Shown here in pieces: positions 8,425 through 16,375 of a stretch of DNA of 64,000 bases. A program made the position numbers and the translations under genes. Within the stretch, counting starts at the first letter, position 1; each line of letters begins with the position of its first letter. The notes beneath the pieces are model-generated. The model was not told the DNA's origin. It saw nothing but the letters and a program-made list of their open reading frames with translations, and did no database searches. Origin of the DNA: CAVVEC01 sp963770485 (GTDB lineage Bacteria > Acidobacteriota > Terriglobia > Terriglobales > Acidobacteriaceae); the NCBI GenBank assembly GCA_963770485.1, contig CAVYPX010000012.1, forward strand, positions 62,001 through 126,000, in the 5' to 3' direction.

Positions 8425-8476
8425 CAAGAAAAACGCGTGCTCCCCATCTCGCACGCAGCGAGGGGGGAGCACGCGT
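8425..8476 (-). terminator. Rho-independent terminator of the HAF-repeat gene
   Basis: The 13-base perfect arms ACGCGTGCTCCCC (8433-8445) and GGGGAGCACGCGT (8464-8476) enclose an 18-base loop. On the minus strand the hairpin is followed by a T-rich run, TTTTCTTG. It sits 34 bases beyond the stop codon of the gene at 8510-9388. Confidence 0.85.
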
Positions 8477-8509
8477 CCCAAATCACCTGCTCACTACGAA
8501 CACGCCTTC

Positions 8510-9388
8510 CTAGTAACTCGCCTGGAAAGCACTCCACGGACCGCTACCGGAGGATGCGTACCCTCCAACGACTTCGCTCTTGTCGTTGATCCCGCCGCCG
8601 TAGGTGTCTGCGGCCTTCGGATATTCATACGTGTAAAACTTCTTGGCGTGAAGCAGTCCACCGTGGTCATTGCCGCTGCTATCGATCAATTGATAGGTAA
8701 CGTCACCTGCAGCATTCAGGTCCAGGGCTAAGGAGTTTGGCGAGCCAGGGACGTTAATGGTTGTGTATGTTTTGCCATTGTAAATCGACGACTCATACGC
8801 ACTGGCCGAATCGATCCAAAACAACGTGATCTTGCCGCTCTTGTTGATGCCGGTGCCATAACTGGCGACCGCGCCCGGCACGTCCAGAGTGGTGTATGTC
8901 TTCCCCTTCAGCAGAAATCCATGCACCGCACTAGCCGAGTCAGTATAGTAACCCACGATGGATCCGCTGTCATTTACCGCGGAACCGAACACGGCCACCG
9001 CACCCTTAGGACCCGGGATGTCCGTGTATTTGCCACCTTTATAAAGGAACGCCACGGGGTTGCCCGTTTTACTACTGGTGTAGGTACCCACCACTGAAAC
9101 CGCGCCATCGGGATTCAGGTTGCTGCCCCCGGTGCTTCCCGCAGTTCCGTTCGGATCATCCAGTGTGGTTAACTTCTTGCCACTGAGAATATAGCCGTGC
9201 CCAACGCCGGCGCTGTCGAGGTACAGCCCGACCGAAACGCCCTTATTGTTAATGCCGCCTGGCTCTGTCGAGGTTGACCCAGGCACTTTGACTGTCTTGA
9301 ATTTGAAGGTTAGCTGATCGGCCGCAGTGGCCGCACTTACGCACAACAGCAGAAGCCCTAGTGCGTATAAGATTGATTTGCTTTTCAT
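8510..9388 (-). CDS. Secreted HAF-repeat family protein
   Basis: A 292-residue protein that starts at ATG 9388, with AGGAGGAG eight bases upstream. A frame extension to 9490 exists but lacks a ribosome site. A signal peptide (MKSKSILYALGLLLL, cleavage near ATAAD) precedes six to seven repeats of the HAF type, such as GGINNKGVSVGLYLDSAG, HGYILSGKKLTTLDDP, VNDSGSIVGYYTDSAS and GGINDKSEVVGGY. These repeats are known from extracellular proteins of unknown function. A close paralogue, interrupted by an insertion sequence, lies at 33828-35855. The gene has its own strong terminator. Confidence 0.85.
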   Translation of the reverse strand: MKSKSILYALGLLLLCVSAATAADQLTFKFKTVKVPGSTSTEPGGINNKGVSVGLYLDSAGVGHGYILSGKKLTTLDDPNGTAGSTGGSNLNPDGAVSVVGTYTSSKTGNPVAFLYKGGKYTDIPGPKGAVAVFGSAVNDSGSIVGYYTDSASAVHGFLLKGKTYTTLDVPGAVASYGTGINKSGKITLFWIDSASAYESSIYNGKTYTTINVPGSPNSLALDLNAAGDVTYQLIDSSGNDHGGLLHAKKFYTYEYPKAADTYGGGINDKSEVVGGYASSGSGPWSAFQASY

Positions 9389-9951
9389 TGCTTTTCTCCT
9401 CCTAGAGAAGTGGGCCTCCAATTGTACTCCATCCCTTGGACCGTTTCCAGAAACAAGAACCGCAAATACCGCTTGGGACAAGGGCTCCATGGGCGAGAAG
9501 CTTCTTGCTTCCCGAGTTCCTGAGATCTGGTCCGGCAGTGCCTGATCCAGCTACTTGAGGATTCGACAGCGATCACAGCTCGGTGTGACGACATGGAGAG
9601 ATCTTATCTGTCGTGCTGTCACCTCAGCTTTTCGGGTAGCAGGATGACGATAAGCCAAGCCTATCCATACAGTTACCCTAAGGTTAGGCTTGGGTTCGAA
9701 GCGTTGCAGCTTACTCGGGTCAAATCGGGACTTCTTTTGTCATAGATCACAGCTTCTCGTGACTCGTGTCACCGAGACTTGAAGGGATCAAAGCATAGTA
9801 TGCAATTTAAGGGTGCACATCATGTCCACAGTCAGGTCCCCGCAGGTTGCTGGCATGGTGTCTTCAAGCCTTTCTTTGCAGCAATCCATCCTTCATCTGT
9901 GCCCGGCCGGGTGTAGCCGGCTGGTCTTCACCGTTCTTCATCGAGGCCGGC
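9389..9951. promoter_or_regulatory. Divergent control region between the HAF gene and the hydrogenase operon
   Basis: The 560-base gap holds two imperfect relatives of the ATCACAG palindrome: 9572-9589 (ATCACAG CTCG GTGTGAC) and from 9746 (ATCACAG followed by CTTCTCGTGAC). It also has an inverted repeat with arms CCAAGCCTA (9655-9663) and TAGGCTTGG (9685-9693). No sigma-54 -24/-12 pair was found. The hydrogenase operon promoter must lie here but cannot be fixed by eye. Confidence 0.45.
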
Positions 9952-11979
9952 ATGGCGCATAAGCTCACAACCTGCACATTCTGCGGAGTGGGCTGCGGCC
10001 TCTACCTGGAGACCTCCGGCAACCGGGTGGTGGGCGTCTATCCCAGCGTGTCGCATCCGACGAATGCGGGAAGAATTTGCGTGCGGGGATGGCATGTGCA
10101 CGAGATCGCCAGTTCGCCGGACCGTCTGACCCGCCCCTTGGTCAAGAAAAATGGACAGTTTGAGGAAGTGACGTGGGAGGAAGCGTTCAGGTTCATCGCG
10201 AGCCGGTTGAATGAAATCCGCGGCCAGTACGGTCCTGACGCACTGGCCTTCCTCAACTCTCCGCGCTGTTCCAACGAAGAAGCCTACCTGTTGCAAAAGT
10301 TTGCCCGCGCCGTCATCGGCACCAACAACGTGCACCATGGCACTGGCGTTTACTGCAACAACTCCATCAACGTCCTTCTGGAGATGCTCGGTGTCCCGGC
10401 TGCTACGAATTCGATTTCCGAGTTGGCGGAAAGTGAGGTCATCGTGGTGGACGGAGTGGACCTGGCTCGCCGCATGCCGACCATCGGCGGCGCCGTCCTC
10501 CGGGCCAAGCTCAAGGGGGCAAAACTCATTGTCGTGGGCACGCGCCGCCATCGCCTGGCTGAGAATGCGGATCTTTTCCTGCAAATCAAACCCAATACGG
10601 AAACCGTCCTTTACGGTGCGATTGCCAAGGTGATTGTGGACCGGGGGTTGATGGCTCGTGAGTTTATCAGAGACCGCTGCCGGAATTACGAGGCTTTCGA
10701 AGAGCAGATAGAGCAGTGCGATCTGCTGGATGCCGCCGAAGGCTGCGGTGTCTCCCTGGAGCTGATCGAAGCGGCTGCTCTGACATACGCCCGTGCCCAA
10801 TCGGCGGCTTTGCTCTATTCCACCAGCATGGAAGAGCGGACTCGGGACAGTATTCGGGCCGTCGTCAACTTGGCCCTGCTCACCGGCAACCTGGGCAAGC
10901 CGGGAGCGGGCGTCTTTGCACTGAGCGAGCAGAACAATCTCCAGGGCGTGTGCGACATGGGTATGCTGCCCGACCGTCTGCCCGGATACCAATCGGTGGC
11001 AAACGACGAGGCTCGTGGCGCCCTCGAAGCGCTCTGGAAAACCACACTCCCTGCCAACCCTGGGGCAGGCTCTCGTTCCATCCTGACCCACCGGCGGGAA
11101 GGCAAAGTAAAAGCGCTCTGGCTATGCCGCTATGACCCGGTCAGCACCGCATCGTTCGCCGACGTGGCAAATTCGCTGGGCGAATTCGATTTCGTGGTAG
11201 CACAACACCTGTTCATGACCGACAGCGCACGACATGCCCACGTCGTTTTGCCCACGACCGCTTTTGGCGAGGAGCGGGTTTCGTTCACCAGCACCGAAAG
11301 GCGGATTCAACTGGCCGAACAAGTGGTGGAACCCCCGGCGGGGCTGACGCCAGCCTGGGAACAACTCACCCACGTGGCCCGGCTTATGGGCGCCGATTGG
11401 AGTTACCAAACAGCCAGCGAGGTGATGGAAGAGATCCGCGAGGCGATTCCGCTGTACAGCGGGGCCAGCTACGACAACCTCTACCACGACTATGGCCGGC
11501 AGTGGCCGTGCACCAAGGATCGCCCGTTGGGCACGCGTTTTCTCTTCGCCGAGAGCAACGGCGAGAAGCCGTTCAAGTTCGTGCCTGTTTCCGCGCCTCC
11601 GCAAGCCGTCAACCCGACAAAAGACTTCCCGCTTACGCTGGTCTTTGGAAACTCGCTGTATTACTGGAATCAGAACGTCGTGATCCGGCACAGCGAAACT
11701 CTGAAGCGCGAATATCAGAGCCTGCTGATTGATTACCCGGAGGGTTTTGTCGAGATCCATCCCGACGATGCCCAAGAACTGGGAATCCGCGACGGCGAGA
11801 AGGTTCGGATGTACGCGGCGAGCGCATCGGCAGTCTCAACCGCGCGGGTCACGCCAGAAGTCAAGAGGGGTACGGTTTTCGTGCCTTATTTCGAGCGCGG
11901 GTTGGAGAAGGAGATGCTCGGTCGCGCTCACGATGGGCACGGACTTATGCCGGTACGGGTGGAAAAGGAGGCTGCATGA
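9952..11979 (+). CDS. FdhF-like molybdopterin oxidoreductase subunit with altered active site
   Basis: A 675-residue member of the formate dehydrogenase/NuoG molybdopterin family. The start is ATG 9952 (MAHKLTTCTFCGVGC), since the open frame before it is not family-like. An N-terminal [4Fe-4S] motif is present at C8, C11, C15 and C43. LTGNLGKPGAGV, EQNNLQGVCDMG and a C-terminal molybdopterin-dinucleotide domain with LRIKP-like IEIHPDDA features align with E. coli FdhF without gaps. In that hand alignment, from memory, Sec140 becomes Tyr134, His141 becomes Cys135 and Arg333 becomes Ser325. Cofactor binding is therefore likely but formate oxidation is doubtful. It overlaps the next gene by four bases and heads the hydrogenase operon. 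Confidence 0.88.
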   Translation: MAHKLTTCTFCGVGCGLYLETSGNRVVGVYPSVSHPTNAGRICVRGWHVHEIASSPDRLTRPLVKKNGQFEEVTWEEAFRFIASRLNEIRGQYGPDALAFLNSPRCSNEEAYLLQKFARAVIGTNNVHHGTGVYCNNSINVLLEMLGVPAATNSISELAESEVIVVDGVDLARRMPTIGGAVLRAKLKGAKLIVVGTRRHRLAENADLFLQIKPNTETVLYGAIAKVIVDRGLMAREFIRDRCRNYEAFEEQIEQCDLLDAAEGCGVSLELIEAAALTYARAQSAALLYSTSMEERTRDSIRAVVNLALLTGNLGKPGAGVFALSEQNNLQGVCDMGMLPDRLPGYQSVANDEARGALEALWKTTLPANPGAGSRSILTHRREGKVKALWLCRYDPVSTASFADVANSLGEFDFVVAQHLFMTDSARHAHVVLPTTAFGEERVSFTSTERRIQLAEQVVEPPAGLTPAWEQLTHVARLMGADWSYQTASEVMEEIREAIPLYSGASYDNLYHDYGRQWPCTKDRPLGTRFLFAESNGEKPFKFVPVSAPPQAVNPTKDFPLTLVFGNSLYYWNQNVVIRHSETLKREYQSLLIDYPEGFVEIHPDDAQELGIRDGEKVRMYAASASAVSTARVTPEVKRGTVFVPYFERGLEKEMLGRAHDGHGLMPVRVEKEAA

Positions 11980-13064
11980 AAGCCCGCATCCTCGACCGCG
12001 CCGATGTGTTGAAGATCGTGGACCTGCTGCGCCAGCAGGGTTACGAGGTGGTTGCCCCGTTCCGGGGGCGTGGCCGCGACACCTATTTTGACACGGTGAC
12101 GGGAGCGAACCGCGATCAGATCCAGATCCATCTGCCCAACCCCTACTATCCGCCGAAGCGCTTTGTATTCCCGCACATCGAGCGGCTGATGACGTTCCAG
12201 CGGAGCAATGGCGAAATTCACATCGAGCCCACGTACCAGGAACCCAAGCGCGCCATCTTCGGCATCCGTTCCTGCGACGTTGCCGGCATTTACCATCTTG
12301 ACCGCTTCTATCTGGGCCGCGATTTTCGCGACATCTATTACGAGAACCACCGCAAGAACCTGTTCCTGGTGAATATGGTTTGCACTGACCTGGAGCAGGA
12401 CATCAACGACGAATGTTTCTGCGTATGTGCGGACACCGGACCCGCGGCCCGCGAGCAATTTGACCTGCAACTGATGGATTTGGGCAACGAATTCATGGCG
12501 GTGGCCGGAACCGAGGCTGGCGAAGCGCTGTTCGCGAACCCGATTTTCAGGAAAGCAACGGAGGCGCACGTCGCGAGGCGGCATACCATCCTGGATGAGG
12601 TCCGGAAGCGCTTCAAAACGACTACCAGCTGGTTCTCCGCGACCGTTCGTTACGTTTCCCAGGGAAGCATTCTGGAAAAAACCTGGGAAGAGATCGGCAA
12701 TCGCTGCCTGGAATGTGGCGGTTGCACCTATGTTTGTCCGGCTTGCACTTGTTTCACGGTGAGCGACCGCCAGGTGGGACCGAATGAGATCGAGCGCGTC
12801 CGCATGTGGGACGCTTGCGCGCTTCGCGGGTTCACCCGCATGGCGGGTGGGTTCAATCCGCGCCGGGCGGTGCACGACCGTCGTAACCGCCGTTTCTTCC
12901 GCAAGCTGGCGCACTATTTCATCCAGCGAGAACTGTCCATGGCCTGCGTCGGTTGCGGGCGCTGCGCTGCCGTGTGCCATGGCGACATCGGAATGCCGAG
13001 CGTGGTGGAAATGATCCGCCGCGCCACCACGGAGGTTGACCAGCATGCTCAAGTCAGCCACTGA
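11976..13064 (+). CDS. HydB-like iron-sulfur subunit (sulfhydrogenase beta / AsrA family)
   Basis: A 362-residue protein resembling the beta subunit of archaeal sulfhydrogenase and anaerobic sulfite reductase A. The N-terminal half has the family core KRAIFGIRSCDVAGIYHLDR and a conserved Cys region (NDECFCVCADTGP). The C-terminal third has two ferredoxin-like [4Fe-4S] motifs, CLECGGCTYVCPAC and CVGCGRCAAVCHGD. In known complexes this subunit passes electrons between a flavin subunit and the hydrogenase. Here it sits between the FdhF-like protein and the flavin subunit, with overlaps of four bases upstream and 20 bases downstream. That argues for co-translation as one electron-transfer arm. 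Confidence 0.87.
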   Translation: MKARILDRADVLKIVDLLRQQGYEVVAPFRGRGRDTYFDTVTGANRDQIQIHLPNPYYPPKRFVFPHIERLMTFQRSNGEIHIEPTYQEPKRAIFGIRSCDVAGIYHLDRFYLGRDFRDIYYENHRKNLFLVNMVCTDLEQDINDECFCVCADTGPAAREQFDLQLMDLGNEFMAVAGTEAGEALFANPIFRKATEAHVARRHTILDEVRKRFKTTTSWFSATVRYVSQGSILEKTWEEIGNRCLECGGCTYVCPACTCFTVSDRQVGPNEIERVRMWDACALRGFTRMAGGFNPRRAVHDRRNRRFFRKLAHYFIQRELSMACVGCGRCAAVCHGDIGMPSVVEMIRRATTEVDQHAQVSH

Positions 13065-13893
13065 GAACGTTTATCTGCCTAAGCCCGTGGTTTTGGATCG
13101 GGTGGTGTGCGAAATTCCTGAGGTCAAGACTTTCCATTGGCGCTTCGAAGATCCGGCGGAGCAGCAGGCTTTCAAACGCTTCCGGCCCGGCCAGTTCGCG
13201 CAAGTCTCGCTTTTCGGTGTGGGAGAATTTCCCACATCGCTCCCGCCCAGCCCCACCGAAGACGAAACGTTCTTTACCGTCCGCCAGGTCGGCAGTTGCA
13301 CCAGCGCGCTCCACCAGCTCAAGCCCGGCGACAAGTTTGCCGTGCGCGGACCTTACGGCAACGGCTTCCCGATGGAAGAGTACTACGGCAAGAATCTGGT
13401 GTTCGTCGCCGGTGGAATCGGGCTCATCCCGCTGCGGTCGTGCATCGTTTACGCGCTCAAGAACCGCGACAAGTATCAGCGCATCCAGATTTTCCACGGC
13501 GCGAAGACCCCGAAGGAGTTGATGTACGTGCCCAACCTGCAGCAGTGGGAGCACGCGCCGGGAGTCGAATGTCATCTCACCGTGGACCGCGCCACCAACG
13601 GCTGGGTCGGCAACGTCGGCGTGGTGGGGAGCCTGTTCAAAAAGCCCGGCGTGCAGGTGCCGGTGGAAGATACCATCGCCTTCGTTTGCGGCCCGCCGGT
13701 CATGTTCCGCTTTGTCATCAAGGACCTGCTGGCGATGGGCTTCAAAGAGCGGAACATCGTTTCGACGCTGGAACGCTATATGAAGTGCGGCGTCGGCAAG
13801 TGCGGGCATTGCTGCATCGGCGTGGCCTATGTGTGCGTGGATGGTCCCGTGTTCACCTATGAGCAGATCCAGAAACTGGGGGAGGACATCTGA
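13045..13893 (+). CDS. HydG-like FAD/NAD(P)-binding subunit (sulfhydrogenase gamma family)
   Basis: A 282-residue protein of the ferredoxin-NADP reductase superfamily. ATG 13045 is chosen because GGAGG ends nine bases before it. Visible parts are the FAD site (FRPGQFAQVSLFGVGEFP and GPYGNGFP), an NAD(P) site (FVAGGIGLIPLRSCI), CGPPVMFRFV, and a C-terminal [2Fe-2S] motif with cysteines in CGVGKCGHCCIG and YVCVDGP. Sulfhydrogenase gamma and AsrB proteins of this type oxidise NAD(P)H or reduce NAD(P)+. Its presence suggests the hydrogenase complex is wired to a pyridine nucleotide pool. The stop overlaps the next start as TGATG. Confidence 0.87.
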   Translation: MLKSATENVYLPKPVVLDRVVCEIPEVKTFHWRFEDPAEQQAFKRFRPGQFAQVSLFGVGEFPTSLPPSPTEDETFFTVRQVGSCTSALHQLKPGDKFAVRGPYGNGFPMEEYYGKNLVFVAGGIGLIPLRSCIVYALKNRDKYQRIQIFHGAKTPKELMYVPNLQQWEHAPGVECHLTVDRATNGWVGNVGVVGSLFKKPGVQVPVEDTIAFVCGPPVMFRFVIKDLLAMGFKERNIVSTLERYMKCGVGKCGHCCIGVAYVCVDGPVFTYEQIQKLGEDI

Positions 13894-14450
13894 TGCCCGA
13901 CCTGCGCACTCAACTGCTGACGCGTCTTTCAGGCCGCATCTGCTGGATGGGGATTGGGAACGTTGACTATGGGGACGACGGCTTCGGAGTGCATCTTGCG
14001 GAGGGGCTTATTGCAGCGGGCGTGCCGGACGTGGTCATTGCCGGGACTACGCCCGATCGTTGGATCGGCCGGTTCGCAAGCCCAGCCTTCGACCACGTCG
14101 TCTTTCTGGACGCGGTTGAATTTGGCGGCGCGCCTGGCTCCGTGGTCTTCCTGGATTCGAGTGAAATGGCTGCGCGGTTCCCGCAGATTTCCACGCACAA
14201 GATCTCATTGGGCATTTTGGCGAGATGGGTTGAAGCCAATGGAAAGACAAAGGCGTGGCTGCTGGGCGTTCAGCCGGAATCGGTCAAACCCGCGCCGCGG
14301 CTTACGCTAACGCTGCAAAGGACGCTCGAAGTCCTGAGCGAGTTGTTGAACGGCTTGGAGTCCGGGGTTGGGTCCGGCACGGACGACGCAGGGGCAGCCT
14401 CTCCGGATGTTCCAGCCCCAGTTCCAGCGAGGGAAGTGAACCTATGCTGA
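13893..14450 (+). CDS. Hydrogenase maturation endopeptidase (HycI/HoxM family)
   Basis: A 185-residue protease that trims the C-terminus of a [NiFe]-hydrogenase large subunit after nickel insertion. The N-terminal motif GIGNVDYGDDGFGVHLAE contains the acidic residues that sense nickel, and FLDAVEFGGAPGS and THKISLG are also typical. The last 35 residues are low-complexity and probably dispensable. The target is very likely the large subunit encoded at 16372-18048, which keeps a C-terminal extension after its second CxxC motif. The gene overlaps both neighbours. Confidence 0.86.
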   Translation: MPDLRTQLLTRLSGRICWMGIGNVDYGDDGFGVHLAEGLIAAGVPDVVIAGTTPDRWIGRFASPAFDHVVFLDAVEFGGAPGSVVFLDSSEMAARFPQISTHKISLGILARWVEANGKTKAWLLGVQPESVKPAPRLTLTLQRTLEVLSELLNGLESGVGSGTDDAGAASPDVPAPVPAREVNLC

Positions 14451-16375
14451 GCCCTGAACAAGCCGTCGTCGCGGCCATACTGACCTGCGTTGCCGGATCA
14501 GTGCTGACCCTGCTCGTTTCCCGCTACAAGACCCTTGCGGGCTGGCTCGCGTTTCTAATCACCAGCGCCAGCGCGGTTCTGATTTTCTCCGCCGTCGCCA
14601 GGGTGCTGAGTACCGGGCCGTCGCTGCACCCTGCCGAATTCTGGACCGTGCTGAAGATGGGTTTCGTCCTGCGCATTTATGTGGACGGACTGACGGCCAT
14701 ATTCCTGATGTTGGCCGCCCTGATTGCTGTGCCGGCGGCATTCTATTCCATTGCCTACATGCGGCACTACGAGGGTTACAGCGTGGCGCGCTACTACCCA
14801 TATTTCCTGCTATTTCTTGCCGCCATGTATGGCCTGTTCAGCACCGCAGACATGATGTGGGTTTTCTTCCTCTTCTGGCAATTGATGGTCCTGCCGAGCT
14901 ACGCTCTCATCCGCTTCGAATACCGGAAACCGGAGAATATTCGAGCCGCGAACAAGTACCTGGTGATGATGCAAATCGCCTGCGTCGTAGTGATCATCGG
15001 CGTGCAATTGCTCTCGATCGCAGGTCCCGGTGCACATGGCAGCTTGGGCCAAAAACTTGACTTTGAAGCGGTGAGCGCCCGCCTGCCCTTGCTTTTGAGC
15101 GCCCATCCGGGTACGACAGCGCTGGCGTTTGCGTTGTTCCTCGCGGGCTTCGGTATTGCGATGGGGATGTGGCCATTTGGCCAGTTGTGGCTGCCGGACG
15201 CAGAACCCGCCTGCGCAGCTCCAGTAAGCGCGGTATTGTCCGGCGTAATGATAAAGGTAGGCGTTTACTGGCTGATGCGTTGCTTCCTCTTGCTGGTTCC
15301 GGTCGCGGCGCAGAAGGATTATCCGCTTGCCAGGTGGGGCCTCGTGGTCGCGGTGCTGGGCACGATTACGCTGTTTACCGGCACCATGCAGGCGCTCAAG
15401 CAAGAGCAGTCGAAACGGCTGCTGGCCTTCCATAGCATTGGGCAGATCGGATACATCCTGCTGGGCACGGGGACCTGCATGGCTTTGCTGCCGGCAGCCG
15501 GCCCGAAAGCAGCCATGCTCGCAACGATCGGCCTGATTGGCGCGCTCTTTCACGTGCTGAATCACGGCTTGTTCAAGGGGTTGCTATTCCTCAATGCCGG
15601 GTCCATGCTGCACGCCACCGGCACTCAGGATCTGAACCAAATGGGCGGGCTGATGAAGTTCATGCCGCTGACTGGCGTCACCGCGCTGGTGGCCTCGTTT
15701 TCGATCTCTGGTGTGCCGCTGTTCAACGGATTCGTGAGCAAGTGGAGCATTTACGTGGCCGCGATTCAGGGGAGCGCGTCGGCCAGGTATCTCCCGGTAT
15801 GTGCCGTGATTGCGATTCTGACCAGCGCGCTTACCCTCGCTTCCTTCATGAAGTTTTTTGGGGTGAGCTTTCTCTGCCGCAGCAGCGCGCTGGTGAAGGC
15901 ACAAGCCGTGGAACACGGGCGGCTCGAAGTGCCGTGGGTGATGCAGCTCCCGCAAATCGTTCTGGCACTGCTCTGCGTGCTCTTGGGAGTTGTCCCCGCC
16001 ATCGCATTTCGCTTGCTGCACAGCGCATTGGACGCCAGCCCCGGAGGCTTTGGCAGCGCGTTGGCAAATGCCGCGCCGATGGTCAGCGGACCACTTACTG
16101 GTCTTCAGGGACCCAATGCCGCGGCCATGTTCGCGCCGGTCGTGCTGGCAGTGGTGCTGAGCGTGATGTTCCTGCTGGCTTACGGCATTTCAAAACTCGG
16201 CAGTGCCCCGCGCCGCGCCGCGGTCCCGTGGCTGTGCGGCTACGCGCGCGAAGCGGAATGCAATCGCTACGTCGCGCACAATTTCTATGGCGAGATTAAG
16301 CGTTACTTCCGCTGGCTGGGTGGAGCGCCGCATCCGCACCCGGGCAAGCCACCAGCCTTGAAAGAACTGACATGA
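14444..16375 (+). CDS. Antiporter-like membrane subunit (HycC/HyfB/NuoL family)
   Basis: A 643-residue, mostly hydrophobic protein with about 14-16 membrane helices. It is related to the proton-pumping subunits of complex I and to HycC of formate hydrogenlyase. The start is ATG 14444, with GAGGGAAG seven bases before. Recognisable parts are the helix containing LFSTADMMWVFFLFWQLM, FRIRFEYRKPENIRAANKY-like RFEYRKPENIRAANKYLVM, and GALFHVLNHGLFKGLLFL, which carries the conserved His and Lys of the proton channel. Only one such subunit is present, as in E. coli Hyc rather than Hyf. It should couple electron flow to proton movement. Confidence 0.88.
   Translation: MLSPEQAVVAAILTCVAGSVLTLLVSRYKTLAGWLAFLITSASAVLIFSAVARVLSTGPSLHPAEFWTVLKMGFVLRIYVDGLTAIFLMLAALIAVPAAFYSIAYMRHYEGYSVARYYPYFLLFLAAMYGLFSTADMMWVFFLFWQLMVLPSYALIRFEYRKPENIRAANKYLVMMQIACVVVIIGVQLLSIAGPGAHGSLGQKLDFEAVSARLPLLLSAHPGTTALAFALFLAGFGIAMGMWPFGQLWLPDAEPACAAPVSAVLSGVMIKVGVYWLMRCFLLLVPVAAQKDYPLARWGLVVAVLGTITLFTGTMQALKQEQSKRLLAFHSIGQIGYILLGTGTCMALLPAAGPKAAMLATIGLIGALFHVLNHGLFKGLLFLNAGSMLHATGTQDLNQMGGLMKFMPLTGVTALVASFSISGVPLFNGFVSKWSIYVAAIQGSASARYLPVCAVIAILTSALTLASFMKFFGVSFLCRSSALVKAQAVEHGRLEVPWVMQLPQIVLALLCVLLGVVPAIAFRLLHSALDASPGGFGSALANAAPMVSGPLTGLQGPNAAAMFAPVVLAVVLSVMFLLAYGISKLGSAPRRAAVPWLCGYAREAECNRYVAHNFYGEIKRYFRWLGGAPHPHPGKPPALKELT

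Noticed and set aside
9389..9951. A sigma-54 promoter for the hydrogenase operon, as in E. coli formate hydrogenlyase
   Set aside because: No GG-N10-GC pair with the right surroundings was found, and no FhlA-like activator lies in the window.
9928..11091. 387-codon minus-strand frame opposite the FdhF-like gene
   Set aside because: It is a shadow frame caused by high GC. The plus-strand protein is clearly homologous to molybdopterin enzymes.
9952..11979. Plain annotation as formate dehydrogenase alpha subunit
   Set aside because: Residues matching Sec140, His141 and Arg333 of E. coli FdhF appear replaced, so substrate specificity should not be asserted.
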